Source of the DNA: CALAED01 sp937891035
Lineage (GTDB): Bacteria > Actinomycetota > Actinomycetes > Streptosporangiales > Streptosporangiaceae
Direction of reading: 5' to 3'
DNA: 25,286 bases
Assembly: GCA_035642125.1 (NCBI GenBank)
Contig: DASQSZ010000264.1
Location: 1 to 25,286, forward strand
Part shown: piece after piece, positions 7,394 to 14,740 of the stretch
Position numbering within the stretch: position 1 is the first letter of the stretch
Layout of the letters: every line of letters begins with the position of its first letter
Notes under the pieces: generated by a model
What the model saw: the letters and a program-made list of their open reading frames with translations, nothing else
Databases searched by the model: none
What the model was told of the DNA's origin: nothing
Translations under genes and position numbers: made by a program

Positions 7394-8613
7394 CCGGCAT
7401 GACCGATGGAGTGTTCGACGACATCGAGGCGGCGATCGCGGACATCGCGGCCGGCAAGGCCGTCGTCGTGGTCGACGACGCGGACCGCGAGAACGAGGGG
7501 GATCTGATCTTCGCGGCCGGTAAGGCGACGCCCGAACTGCTCGCCTTCACGATCCGCTACACCAGCGGCGTGATCTGCGTGCCGATGCTCGGCACGGACC
7601 TCGACCGGCTGCAGATCCCGCTCATGACGGCGCAGAACCGTGAGCGCATGCGCACCGCGTACACCGTCAGCGTAGACGCTCGCGACGGCGTCACCACCGG
7701 CATCTCGGCGGCCGATAGGGCGCGCACCATCCGCACGCTGTGCGACTCGGCCACCGAGCCGTACGAGCTGGTCCGGCCCGGCCACATCTTCCCGCTGCGC
7801 TACCACGAGGGCGGCGTGCTCAAGCGCCGCGGGCACACCGAGGCCGCGGTCGATCTGGCCCGGCTGGCCGGGCTGGCCGAGGCCGGCGTGCTCGCCGAGA
7901 TCGTCAACGACGACGGCACGATGGCGCGGCTGGCGCAGCTTGAGGTGTTCGCCAAGGAACACGACCTGAAGCTGATCTCGATCGAGCAGCTGGTCGAGTA
8001 CCGCAGGCATACCGAACGTATGGTGCGGCGGGTCGCCGAGACCCGGCTGCCGAACCGGCACGGCATGTGGCGCGCGATCGGCTACGCGAGCGCGATCGAC
8101 GGCGGGGAACATCTCGCCCTGGTGTACGGAGATATCGGCACGGGGCGCGACATACTCATCAGGGCGCATTCGGAATGTCTCACCGGAGACGTCCTCGGCT
8201 CGGAGCGTTGCGACTGCGGCACCCAGCTGGACACGGCCATGGCCGAGATCGCCCGTGCGGGGCGCGGCGTCGTGCTCTACCTGCGCGGGCACGAGGGGCG
8301 CGGCATCGGCCTGCTGTCCAAGCTGCGCGCCTACGCCCTGCAGGACGGTGGTTCCGACACCGTCGAGGCCAACCTGGAGCTGGGCCTGCCGGCCGACGCC
8401 CGCGAGTACAGCAACGCGGCGCAGATGCTGACCGACCTGGGGGTGACCTCGATCAGGGTGCTCACCAACAACCCGGAAAAGCTCAAGGGCCTGGCCGGCT
8501 TCGGCCTTGAGGTGCTGGGCAGGGTGGCGCTCCCCGTCGTCGTCACCGAGCACAACCGGCGCTACCTGACGGTCAAGCGCGACCGGCTGGGCCACCAGAT
8601 CGAGGGACTTTGA
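7390..8613 (+). CDS. ribBA: Bifunctional DHBP synthase / GTP cyclohydrolase II
   Basis: The N-terminal half makes 3,4-dihydroxy-2-butanone 4-phosphate from ribulose 5-phosphate; the C-terminal half opens GTP to start the pyrimidine branch of riboflavin synthesis. The product has 407 residues. The DHBP synthase half shows DDADRENEGD (29-38, acidic Mg site) and a HIFPL segment. The cyclohydrolase half shows the zinc ligands Cys263, Cys274 and Cys276 (C-X10-C-X-C within HSECLTGDVLGSERCDC) and the GTP-site segment RGHEGRGIGL. Both active sites look intact. The ATG at 7390 overlaps the ribM stop; a second in-frame ATG three codons on is possible. The stop overlaps the ribH start as TGATG. Confidence 0.97.
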   Translation: MTGMTDGVFDDIEAAIADIAAGKAVVVVDDADRENEGDLIFAAGKATPELLAFTIRYTSGVICVPMLGTDLDRLQIPLMTAQNRERMRTAYTVSVDARDGVTTGISAADRARTIRTLCDSATEPYELVRPGHIFPLRYHEGGVLKRRGHTEAAVDLARLAGLAEAGVLAEIVNDDGTMARLAQLEVFAKEHDLKLISIEQLVEYRRHTERMVRRVAETRLPNRHGMWRAIGYASAIDGGEHLALVYGDIGTGRDILIRAHSECLTGDVLGSERCDCGTQLDTAMAEIARAGRGVVLYLRGHEGRGIGLLSKLRAYALQDGGSDTVEANLELGLPADAREYSNAAQMLTDLGVTSIRVLTNNPEKLKGLAGFGLEVLGRVALPVVVTEHNRRYLTVKRDRLGHQIEGL

Positions 8614-9119
8614 TGAGCGGTACCGGACGCCCTGACGACTTCGCGGTCGACGCCGCCGGGCTTTCGCTCGGCATCGCCTGCACCCGCTGGCACCCGCGGG
8701 TCACCGACCGGCTGCTGGAGCGGGCGCTGGACGCGGCCAAGGCGTGCGGCGTCGCGGAGCCCGTCGTGGTCCGCGTCGCGGGGTCGCTCGAGCTGCCGGT
8801 GGTCGCCCAGCAACTCGCCCGCGACCTCGACGCCGTCGTCTGCCTGGGCGCGGTCATCCGCGGCGAGACCGCGCATTTCGACTACGTCTGCGACTCCGTG
8901 ACCAGCGGCCTTACCCGGGTGGCCATCGACGAGAGCACTCCCGTGGGCAACGGCGTGCTGACCTGCGATAACCTTGACCAGGCCATCGACAGGTGTGGTC
9001 TGGAAGCGAGCCGTGAGGACAAGGGTTGGGAGGCGACCGTGGCCGCGCTCGACACGGCGTTGACCTTGCGACGGTTGCGACATCACGGCCCCACCGGGCA
9101 CGTTTCGGAGCATACGTAG
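8613..9119 (+). CDS. ribH: 6,7-dimethyl-8-ribityllumazine synthase
   Basis: This enzyme condenses the products of the two RibBA pathways to the lumazine precursor of riboflavin and normally assembles into pentamers or 60-mers. The 168-residue product shows the substrate-site features in order: the aromatic residue Trp26 (TRWHPR), GSLELP (58-62), GAVIRGETAHFDYV with catalytic His88, and PVGNGVLTCDN followed by the conserved Arg127. I prefer the ATG at 8613, which overlaps the ribBA stop and has GAGGGA at 8602-8607; a TTG one codon upstream is also open. It is the last gene of the riboflavin operon. Confidence 0.96.
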   Translation: MSGTGRPDDFAVDAAGLSLGIACTRWHPRVTDRLLERALDAAKACGVAEPVVVRVAGSLELPVVAQQLARDLDAVVCLGAVIRGETAHFDYVCDSVTSGLTRVAIDESTPVGNGVLTCDNLDQAIDRCGLEASREDKGWEATVAALDTALTLRRLRHHGPTGHVSEHT

Positions 9120-9226
9120 CGGGGTGCGGGGGGCGACTCCCCGACTGATCCGCACGTGCGGCCTCCTGTGCTCCCGCTGTGTCCCGGTGTCCGGCCCGGC
9201 TCTCCCGACCATGAAAGGCTTTTGCC
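9120..9226 (+). other. ribH-hisG intergenic region with small dyads
   Basis: The gap is 107 bases. It holds a short GC hairpin (GGGG at 9130-9133 with CCCC at 9139-9142, loop of five), which could end the rib transcript, and a perfect 12-base palindrome CCGCACGTGCGG at 9150-9161 of unknown role. There is no room for hisE, which is about 260 bases long in other actinobacteria and usually occupies this place. Confidence 0.6.
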
Positions 9227-10102
9227 GTGCTGTCTCTCGTGTTGCCCAAGGGCTCCTTGGAGAAGGCGACGATGGAGCTGTTCGACGCCGCCGACCTCAC
9301 GGTCCGGCGCGCGTCCGACCGCGACTATCGCGCCTCGATCGACGATCCGCGCATCGACCGGGTCCGCGTGCTGCGCCCCCAGGAGATCCCGACATATATC
9401 GAGCAGGGGTTGTTCGACCTCGGCATCACCGGTCGTGACTGGATCGCCGAGACCGACTCCGACGTCGTCAGCCTCGGCGAGCTCACCTACTCCAAGGCGA
9501 CCGCCAACCCGGTGCGGGTGATCCTCGCGGTGCCCAATGACGCGCCGTGGCAGTCGGTGTCCGATCTGCCGGAAAACGTACGGATCTCCACCGAGTTTCC
9601 CGCGCTGACGCGGCGGTTCCTGGAAACGCACGGGGTCAAGGCCAAGGTGGTGCCCTCCTACGGCGCCACGGAGGCCAAGGTGCCCGACATCGTGGACGCG
9701 ATCGTCGACCTCACCGAGACCGGGTCGTCGCTGCGCAAAAACGGCCTGCGCATCCTCGCCACCCTTCTCACGAGCTACACCGAGCTGGTCGCCAACCGCG
9801 CGGCGCACGAGGATGACGAAAAGCGCGCCGCCATGGAGGACATCGCGCTGCTGTTGCGGGGAGCCATCCGCGCGCGCGGCAACGTGCTGCTCAAGCTCAA
9901 CGTCACCGAACCCGACCTGGCCGGGGTCCTCGACATCATGCCGGCCATGTCGGCGCCGACCGTGACGTCGCTGGCCGGCGGCCAGATGCACGCGGTCGAG
10001 AGCGTGGTCGCCAAGCGCGGTGTCAACACCTTGATCCCCGCGCTCAAGGCGGCGGGGGCCCGCGACATCCTGGAGATCCCCATCTCCAAGATCGTTGACT
10101 GA
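9227..10102 (+). CDS. hisG: ATP phosphoribosyltransferase (long form)
   Basis: This is the first and feedback-regulated enzyme of histidine synthesis, joining ATP and PRPP. The 291-residue product is the long, hexameric form: two periplasmic-binding-like lobes followed by a C-terminal ACT-like regulatory domain (about 215-291) that binds histidine. The start MLSLVLPKGSLE and the PRPP-loop segment DAIVDLTETGSSLR (157-170) are characteristic. The GTG at 9227 has GAAAGG at 9213-9218, eight bases away. It overlaps the next gene by eight bases. hisE is absent upstream. Confidence 0.96.
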   Translation: MLSLVLPKGSLEKATMELFDAADLTVRRASDRDYRASIDDPRIDRVRVLRPQEIPTYIEQGLFDLGITGRDWIAETDSDVVSLGELTYSKATANPVRVILAVPNDAPWQSVSDLPENVRISTEFPALTRRFLETHGVKAKVVPSYGATEAKVPDIVDAIVDLTETGSSLRKNGLRILATLLTSYTELVANRAAHEDDEKRAAMEDIALLLRGAIRARGNVLLKLNVTEPDLAGVLDIMPAMSAPTVTSLAGGQMHAVESVVAKRGVNTLIPALKAAGARDILEIPISKIVD

Positions 10103-10559
10103 GCCGGCGTTGGGCGTGACCTTGCCGGTGACGTGGCGGCCGCGCCGCAGCCGGCGGATGGCGGCCGCGCTGGCGGCCGCGATCGTGGTCACCATGGTCA
10201 CGCTCGCCATCGCGGTCGCGCCGCCGTTCGCCCTGGTCGACCGCGTCGGCCTCGTGCTGTTCGGGCTGGCGATCGCGGCCGTGCTGGCCCTGCTCGGCCG
10301 CTGCCGCATCACCGCGGACGCCGCGGGTCTCACCCTCGTCAACCCGCTCAGGACGCGGCGCCTGGCGTGGGCCGAGGTGGTGGGCGTCGCCATGGGCGAG
10401 GGGGAGCCGTGGCCCACCCTCGACCTGGCCGACGGCTCGACGGTGAGCGCGATGGGCATCCAGCGCTCCGACGGCGAGCGGGCCAGGCAGGCGCTGGCCG
10501 AGCTACGGGTACTGGTGCGCGAACGCGGCGAGGCGCCCGACCCCGAGCCGGGGACCTGA
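10095..10559 (+). CDS. Membrane-anchored PH-domain protein
   Basis: The 154-residue product begins with a short basic stretch, then two adjacent hydrophobic segments (about 18-42 and 47-65), then a small beta-rich domain. That domain resembles the bacterial PH domain common in actinobacteria (pattern CRITADAAGLTLVNPLRTRRLAWAEV). The listed start is a TTG at 10095, inside the hisG end; a GTG at 10116 just after the hisG stop is an equally good choice. Overlap with hisG suggests cotranscription. The family is widespread and membrane-associated but has no settled function, and nothing here ties it to histidine synthesis. Confidence 0.75.
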   Translation: MTEPALGVTLPVTWRPRRSRRMAAALAAAIVVTMVTLAIAVAPPFALVDRVGLVLFGLAIAAVLALLGRCRITADAAGLTLVNPLRTRRLAWAEVVGVAMGEGEPWPTLDLADGSTVSAMGIQRSDGERARQALAELRVLVRERGEAPDPEPGT

Positions 10560-10565
10560 TTCCAC

Positions 10566-10605
10566 GGCCGGCCGCGAACCCCGGGCGCTCACGCGGCCGC
10601 CGGCC
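10566..10605 (+). terminator. GC-rich hairpin after the hisG unit
   Basis: CGGCCGCG (10569-10576) pairs with CGCGGCCG (10592-10599) around a 15-base loop. Outer GGC/GCC arms can extend the stem with a small bulge. It follows the PH-domain gene by six bases. There is no T-run, as is usual for high-GC actinobacterial terminators. Confidence 0.5.
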
Positions 10606-10636
10606 TATACACCGGAAACCACTACCGGCTCCTTGA

Positions 10637-10689
10637 TTGACAGTTGACACCGAGGCTGACGACAATCACGGCCACTGCCGACGTAGCCT
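10637..10689 (+). promoter_or_regulatory. Candidate promoter region for the cox accessory genes
   Basis: Two TTGACA boxes lie seven bases apart (10637-10642 and 10644-10649). The first is 18 bases from GACAAT (10661-10666), a workable -35/-10 pair. A separate TAGCCT at 10684-10689 ends six bases before the GTG of the next gene, which lacks a Shine-Dalgarno, so a leaderless transcript is also possible. Confidence 0.4.
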
Positions 10690-10695
10690 GTTGGC

Positions 10696-11616
10696 GTGAC
10701 GCAAAGCACCGTAAGCGGGACGCCCGCCACGCCCGCCACGCCCGGCGAACTGGCCGACCTTCTTGATCGGCATAAGTATCTTCCCGACGAGGGGTTGGCC
10801 ACCGCATGCTTCCTCGCGCTGCGGATGCGGCGCCCGCTGTTCTTGGAAGGAGAGGCGGGCGTCGGCAAGACCTCACTGGCGATGACACTCGCCGACGTGC
10901 TCGGCGCGCCGCTGATCCGGCTCCAGTGCTATGAAGGCCTGGACGCGGCGCAGGCGCTCTACGACTGGGACTTCCCGCGCCAGCTGCTGCACCTGCGCGC
11001 GGCCGAGGCGGCCGGCATCACCGACGTCGCCAAGATCGAGTCCGAGCTGTACGACCGGCGTTTCCTGCTCGCCCGGCCGCTGCTGCGAGCCCTGGAGACC
11101 ACCCCGAGCGTGCTGCTCGTCGACGAGGTCGACCGGGCCGACGACGAGTTCGAGGCGTTCCTGCTCGAGGTGCTGAGCGACTTCACGATCTCCATCCCGG
11201 AGCTGGGCACGATCCACGCCGAGGAGCCCCCGGTCGTCATCGTCACCTCCAACCGCACCCGCGAGGTGCACGACGCGCTCAAGCGTCGCTGCCTGTACCA
11301 CTGGCTGGAGCACCCGTCGTTCGAGCGCGAGGTGGCGATCATCAAGCGGCGGCTCCCGGCCGCGAGCGAACGGCTGGCTCAGCAGATCGCGCACGCCGCG
11401 CAACGGCTGCGTGCCCCCGACTTCCTGGATGGCGACCTGCTCAAGCCGCCGGGGGTCGCCGAAACCATCGACTGGACCGAGGCGCTCGTCGCGCTCGGCG
11501 CCCGTGAGCTCGACCCAGACTCCGCCGCGGTCACCCTCGGCACGGTGCTGAAGTATCGGGAAGACACCGAGCGCGTGATCAAACGCGGCCTGGGGTCCCT
11601 GCTGGACGGCGGCTGA
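10696..11616 (+). CDS. MoxR-type AAA ATPase, CoxD-like hydroxylase maturation factor
   Basis: This is a 306-residue AAA+ ATPase of the MoxR family. Walker A is GEAGVGKT (52-59) and Walker B is LLVDEVD (140-146). A sensor-1-like TSNRT and a C-terminal lid follow. MoxR ATPases act with VWA-domain proteins, and the next gene encodes one. In CO dehydrogenase and related systems this pair (CoxD and CoxE) is needed to mature the molybdenum active site. The neighbouring xdhC and mocA-like genes, with the hydroxylase subunits further on, support that role here. The GTG at 10696 fits a leaderless start; the first 20 residues are a poorly conserved Thr/Pro-rich tail. Confidence 0.88.
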   Translation: MTQSTVSGTPATPATPGELADLLDRHKYLPDEGLATACFLALRMRRPLFLEGEAGVGKTSLAMTLADVLGAPLIRLQCYEGLDAAQALYDWDFPRQLLHLRAAEAAGITDVAKIESELYDRRFLLARPLLRALETTPSVLLVDEVDRADDEFEAFLLEVLSDFTISIPELGTIHAEEPPVVIVTSNRTREVHDALKRRCLYHWLEHPSFEREVAIIKRRLPAASERLAQQIAHAAQRLRAPDFLDGDLLKPPGVAETIDWTEALVALGARELDPDSAAVTLGTVLKYREDTERVIKRGLGSLLDGG

Positions 11617-11622
11617 CCTCCC

Positions 11623-12807
11623 ATGGAGCCAACGCGGCCCATGCGGGACGTCGGCGCGACGGTCGTCGGCTTCGCCCGTACGCTGCGCGCCGCCGGTGTC
11701 GGCGCCCACCCCGACCAGGTGCACGCCTTCGTCCGGGCGCTGGACGAGGTGGATCTCCTCAAGGCGTCCGACGTGTACTGGGCCGGTCGGCTCACCCTGT
11801 GCGCCGACCCCGACGACCTGCCGCGCTACGACCGGTGCTTCGCCGCTTACTTCTCCGGCGAGACGCCCCGGCTCGTGCGGCGTCCGGCGCCGCCGATCGT
11901 GATCTTGCAGCAGGTGTCGATGCCGAGCCGGCCGTCGCCTGATCAGCGCGAGGAAGAGCCCGTCGACGTAAAACTGGCGACCGCGAGCGAGATCGAGGTG
12001 CTGCGGCAACGCGACGTGGCCCGGCTGAACGCGGCCGAGCGGGCAGAGATCAACCGGTTGATCGCGCTGCTGGACGCATCGACCGAAGAGCGCCGCTCAC
12101 GGCGCTTCGCGCCGGCGCCGTCCGGGCGGCTCGACGCCCGGCGCACGGTCCGGGCGGTGCTGCGCGGCGGCGGCGAGGTCTTCCGGCTGCACCACCGCAC
12201 GCACCGGCGCCGGCCCCGCCGGGTCGTGCTGCTCGTCGACGTGAGCGGCTCGATGAGCCCGTACGCCGACGCGCTCATCCGCTTCGCGCACGCCGCCGTA
12301 CGGTCGGGCGGGCGCACCACCGAGGTTTTCAGCGTCGGCACCCGGCTGACCAGGCTCACCAGGGAGCTGCGGCACCGTGACGCCGACACGGCGATCACCG
12401 CGGTCTCCGCGGCGATTCCCGACTGGAGCGGCGGCACCCGGCTCGGCGCCGAGCTCAAAGAGTTCCTCGACCGGTTCGGGCGGCGCGGGATGGCGCGCGG
12501 CGCGATCGTCGTCATCGCCTCCGACGGATGGGAGCGGGGCGACGCCGGCCTGCTCGGCGAGCAGATGGCGCACCTGCATCGGCTCGCCCATCGCGTGGTG
12601 TGGGCCAACCCGCACAAGGCTCGCCCCGGTTATCAGCCGCTGACCGCGGGTATGGCCGCCGCCCTGCCCCATATCGACGACTTCGTCGCGGGCCACAGCC
12701 TCGCCGCCCTCGACGAACTGGCCGCGATGATCGGAGCGGTGAACCGACGAGACGGCGGAGTGGCGGGCCGAGGGACGAGGTCTTCCGCGGAGCGGGCGAG
12801 AAGGTGA
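11623..12807 (+). CDS. VWA-domain protein, CoxE-like
   Basis: The 394-residue product has an N-terminal helical region typical of CoxE-like proteins and a C-terminal von Willebrand factor A domain. Its metal-binding MIDAS motif DVSGSMS has Asp206, Ser208 and Ser210 in place, so the site looks functional. It is the expected partner of the MoxR ATPase encoded just upstream, and the pair probably remodels the Mo-hydroxylase during cofactor insertion. The ATG at 11623 lies six bases after the previous stop without a clear Shine-Dalgarno. An ATG at 11641 (MRDVGATVV) is an alternative start that removes six residues. Confidence 0.88.
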   Translation: MEPTRPMRDVGATVVGFARTLRAAGVGAHPDQVHAFVRALDEVDLLKASDVYWAGRLTLCADPDDLPRYDRCFAAYFSGETPRLVRRPAPPIVILQQVSMPSRPSPDQREEEPVDVKLATASEIEVLRQRDVARLNAAERAEINRLIALLDASTEERRSRRFAPAPSGRLDARRTVRAVLRGGGEVFRLHHRTHRRRPRRVVLLVDVSGSMSPYADALIRFAHAAVRSGGRTTEVFSVGTRLTRLTRELRHRDADTAITAVSAAIPDWSGGTRLGAELKEFLDRFGRRGMARGAIVVIASDGWERGDAGLLGEQMAHLHRLAHRVVWANPHKARPGYQPLTAGMAAALPHIDDFVAGHSLAALDELAAMIGAVNRRDGGVAGRGTRSSAERARR

Positions 12808-12824
12808 ACGCGACCATGGACGGG

Positions 12825-12838
12825 CGCGGTGTACCGCG
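12825..12838. repeat. Short dyad before xdhC
   Basis: CGCGGT-GT-ACCGCG is a six-base inverted repeat with a two-base centre. It lies in the 49-base gap between the VWA gene and xdhC, 5 bases before the xdhC Shine-Dalgarno. It could be an operator or chance in GC-rich DNA. Confidence 0.3.
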
Positions 12839-12856
12839 AGATGAAAGGAGTCATCG

Positions 12857-13996
12857 GTGCGTGACGTACTCAACGACATCGTGACCTGGTACCGCGAAGG
12901 CGGAACGTTCGGGCTGGCCACCGTGGTGAACACCTTCCGCAGCGCCCCGCGGCAGCCGGGTGCGGCGATGGCGGTCTCGGCCGGCGGCGAGGTCGTCGGC
13001 AGCGTCAGCGGCGGCTGCGTCGAAGGTGCGGTGTACGAGCTGGCGCAGGAGGTCATCGAATCGGGTGACTCGGTCGTGCAGCGTTACGGCGTCAGCGACG
13101 ACGACGCCTTCTCGGTCGGGCTGACCTGCGGCGGCATCATCGATCTGATCGTCGAACCGGTCAACCGGACGTCCTTTCCCGAGTTCGAGGACGTCGCGGC
13201 CTCGATCGAGCGGCATGAGCCGGTCGCCGTGGCGACCGTCGTGTCGGGCCCGGGTACGGTCGGCGCGCGCCGGGTGATCTGGGCGGACCGGACCGCCGGG
13301 TCGCTGGCACCGGGCGAGACCTATGCAGACCGGCTCGACGCCGCCGTCGACGACGATGTGCGCGGCATGCTGGCGCAGGGGCTCACCGGGCAGCGGCACT
13401 ACGGACGGCAGGGTGAGCGGCGACTCGACGAGCTCACCGTGTTCGTGCACTCCTTCGCGCCGCCGCCGCGGATGCTCGTATTCGGCGCCATCGACTTCGC
13501 CGCCGCGGTGGCCCGGGTGGGCAAGTTCCTCGGCTACCACGTCACCGTGTGCGACGCACGCCCGGTGTTCGCCACCCCGAAGCGGTTCCCCGAGGCCGAC
13601 GAGGTCGTCGTGAAGTGGCCGCATCGCTTCCTCGCCGACGCGGAGGTCGACGCCAGGACGGTCATCTGCGTACTCACCCATGATCCGAAGTTCGACGTGC
13701 CGCTGCTCGAGGTGGCGCTCAGGACACCCGCCGGTTACATCGGCGCGATGGGCTCGCGGCGCACCCACGACGACCGGCTGAAGCGGCTGCGCGAGGCGGG
13801 CCTGACCGATGGGGAGCTGACCCGGCTGCGGTCCCCGATTGGGCTCGACCTCGGCGCCAGGACCCCGGAGGAGACCGCCGTGTCCATCGCGGCCGAGCTG
13901 ATTCAGCTGCGCTGGGGCGGTTCGGGCCGGCCGCTCACCGACACCGAGGGCCGCATCCACGGCCCGGCCGCGGACGAGCGCGAGCTCTCCCGCTGA
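12857..13996 (+). CDS. xdhC: XdhC/CoxI-family molybdenum cofactor insertion protein
   Basis: XdhC proteins bind molybdenum cofactor, promote its sulfuration and hand it to xanthine-dehydrogenase-type enzymes. The 379-residue product has the N-terminal XdhC/CoxI domain, with the conserved cysteine segments SGGCVEGAV (Cys54) and GLTCGG (Cys91). It also has a C-terminal Rossmann domain (from about 205: RMLVFGAIDFAAAVARVG, later GYIGAMGSRRT). The usual glycine-rich GAG of the Rossmann loop reads GAI, a form I associate with actinobacterial members. The GTG at 12857 has a strong AAAGGAG at 12844-12850. Its position after the CoxD/CoxE-like pair fits a maturation operon. Confidence 0.92.
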   Translation: MRDVLNDIVTWYREGGTFGLATVVNTFRSAPRQPGAAMAVSAGGEVVGSVSGGCVEGAVYELAQEVIESGDSVVQRYGVSDDDAFSVGLTCGGIIDLIVEPVNRTSFPEFEDVAASIERHEPVAVATVVSGPGTVGARRVIWADRTAGSLAPGETYADRLDAAVDDDVRGMLAQGLTGQRHYGRQGERRLDELTVFVHSFAPPPRMLVFGAIDFAAAVARVGKFLGYHVTVCDARPVFATPKRFPEADEVVVKWPHRFLADAEVDARTVICVLTHDPKFDVPLLEVALRTPAGYIGAMGSRRTHDDRLKRLREAGLTDGELTRLRSPIGLDLGARTPEETAVSIAAELIQLRWGGSGRPLTDTEGRIHGPAADERELSR

Positions 13997-14056
13997 TCAC
14001 GCTGGGCGACACCGGCGTTCGGTGCGGAGATGACAACGGCGCGCACCCGCGGGCGT

Positions 14057-14062
14057 TAGGCT
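14057..14062 (+). promoter_or_regulatory. -10 element for a leaderless mocA-like transcript
   Basis: TAGGCT ends six bases before the ATG at 14069, so transcription should begin at or next to the A of the start codon. There is no Shine-Dalgarno. ATGACA at 14030-14035 resembles a -35, but the 21-base spacing is long. Confidence 0.45.
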
Positions 14063-14068
14063 CACCAG

Positions 14069-14677
14069 ATGACCAGGCGGGATCATGTGGCGGGCCTGTT
14101 GCTCGCCGCGGGGGAGGGCCGCCGGTTCGGCCGGCCCAAGGCTCTCGTCGAGTTCGATGGCGAACGGCTGGTCGACCGGGGCGTGCGCACGCTGCGCGAG
14201 GCCGGCTGCGGCCCGGTCGTCGTCGTCATGGGCGCGGCGGCGATCGAGGTCATCGGCGCCGTCGTGGTGCCCAATCCGGACTGGCGCAGCGGCATGGGCT
14301 CATCGCTTCGCACCGGGCTCGGCGCGCTGCCGCCCGGCTGCCCGGCGGCGGTCATCGCGCTCGTGGACCAGCCGCTGGTCACCGCCGCCGCCGTACGCAG
14401 GCTGACCGAGGCGTACGAGGGCGGCGCGGGCGTCGCGGTCGCCACGTACGGGGGGCGTCCGCGCAACCCCGTGCTCATCGCCGCCGAGCATTTCGCCGCC
14501 GTGAGCGAGTCGGCCACGGGTGACGCCGGCGCCCGCGCCTTCCTGCGCGCCCACCCGGAACTGGTCACCTCGGTGCCCTGCGACGGCATCGCCGCCCCCG
14601 ACGACATCGACACTCCCGAAGACCTCACCGCTATCCGGGCCCGCCCTACGCCCCCGCCCACGCCGCCCTCGGCGTAG
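14069..14677 (+). CDS. mocA: MocA-like molybdenum cofactor cytidylyltransferase
   Basis: This nucleotidyltransferase of the MobA-like NTP-transferase fold has 202 residues. The nucleotide-binding loop is LLLAAGEGRRFGRPK (10-24). The metal-site segment LVDQPLV has Asp100, Gln101 and Pro102, and NPDWRSGMGSSL (69-80) is typical of MocA. MocA attaches CMP to molybdopterin, giving the dinucleotide cofactor used by CO dehydrogenase and many xanthine-dehydrogenase-like hydroxylases. Adjacent maturation genes support this over GTP-specific MobA. The Pro-rich C-terminal tail is not conserved sequence. It converges on the minus-strand operon 63 bases away. Confidence 0.82.
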   Translation: MTRRDHVAGLLLAAGEGRRFGRPKALVEFDGERLVDRGVRTLREAGCGPVVVVMGAAAIEVIGAVVVPNPDWRSGMGSSLRTGLGALPPGCPAAVIALVDQPLVTAAAVRRLTEAYEGGAGVAVATYGGRPRNPVLIAAEHFAAVSESATGDAGARAFLRAHPELVTSVPCDGIAAPDDIDTPEDLTAIRARPTPPPTPPSA

Positions 14678-14723
14678 GTGTGCCGCGCCTCGTCGCGGGC
14701 CCGGGCCATCGGCGCGGGGGGCG

Positions 14724-14740
14724 CCGCCCGGTGGGGGCGG
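14724..14740. terminator. Convergent hairpin between mocA and the DUF6986 gene
   Basis: CCGCCC (14724-14729) and GGGCGG (14735-14740) form a six-base-pair GC stem with a five-base loop, immediately after the minus-strand stop codon and 46 bases after mocA. GC-rich sequence at 14711-14724 could extend it. It may serve both strands. No T-tract is present. Confidence 0.4.

Noticed and set aside
9124..9438. Short plus-strand frame in the ribH-hisG gap as a possible hisE
   Set aside because: The translation is Cys/Arg/Pro-rich and lacks the Glu-rich pyrophosphatase motifs of HisE, and most of it overlaps hisG in another frame.
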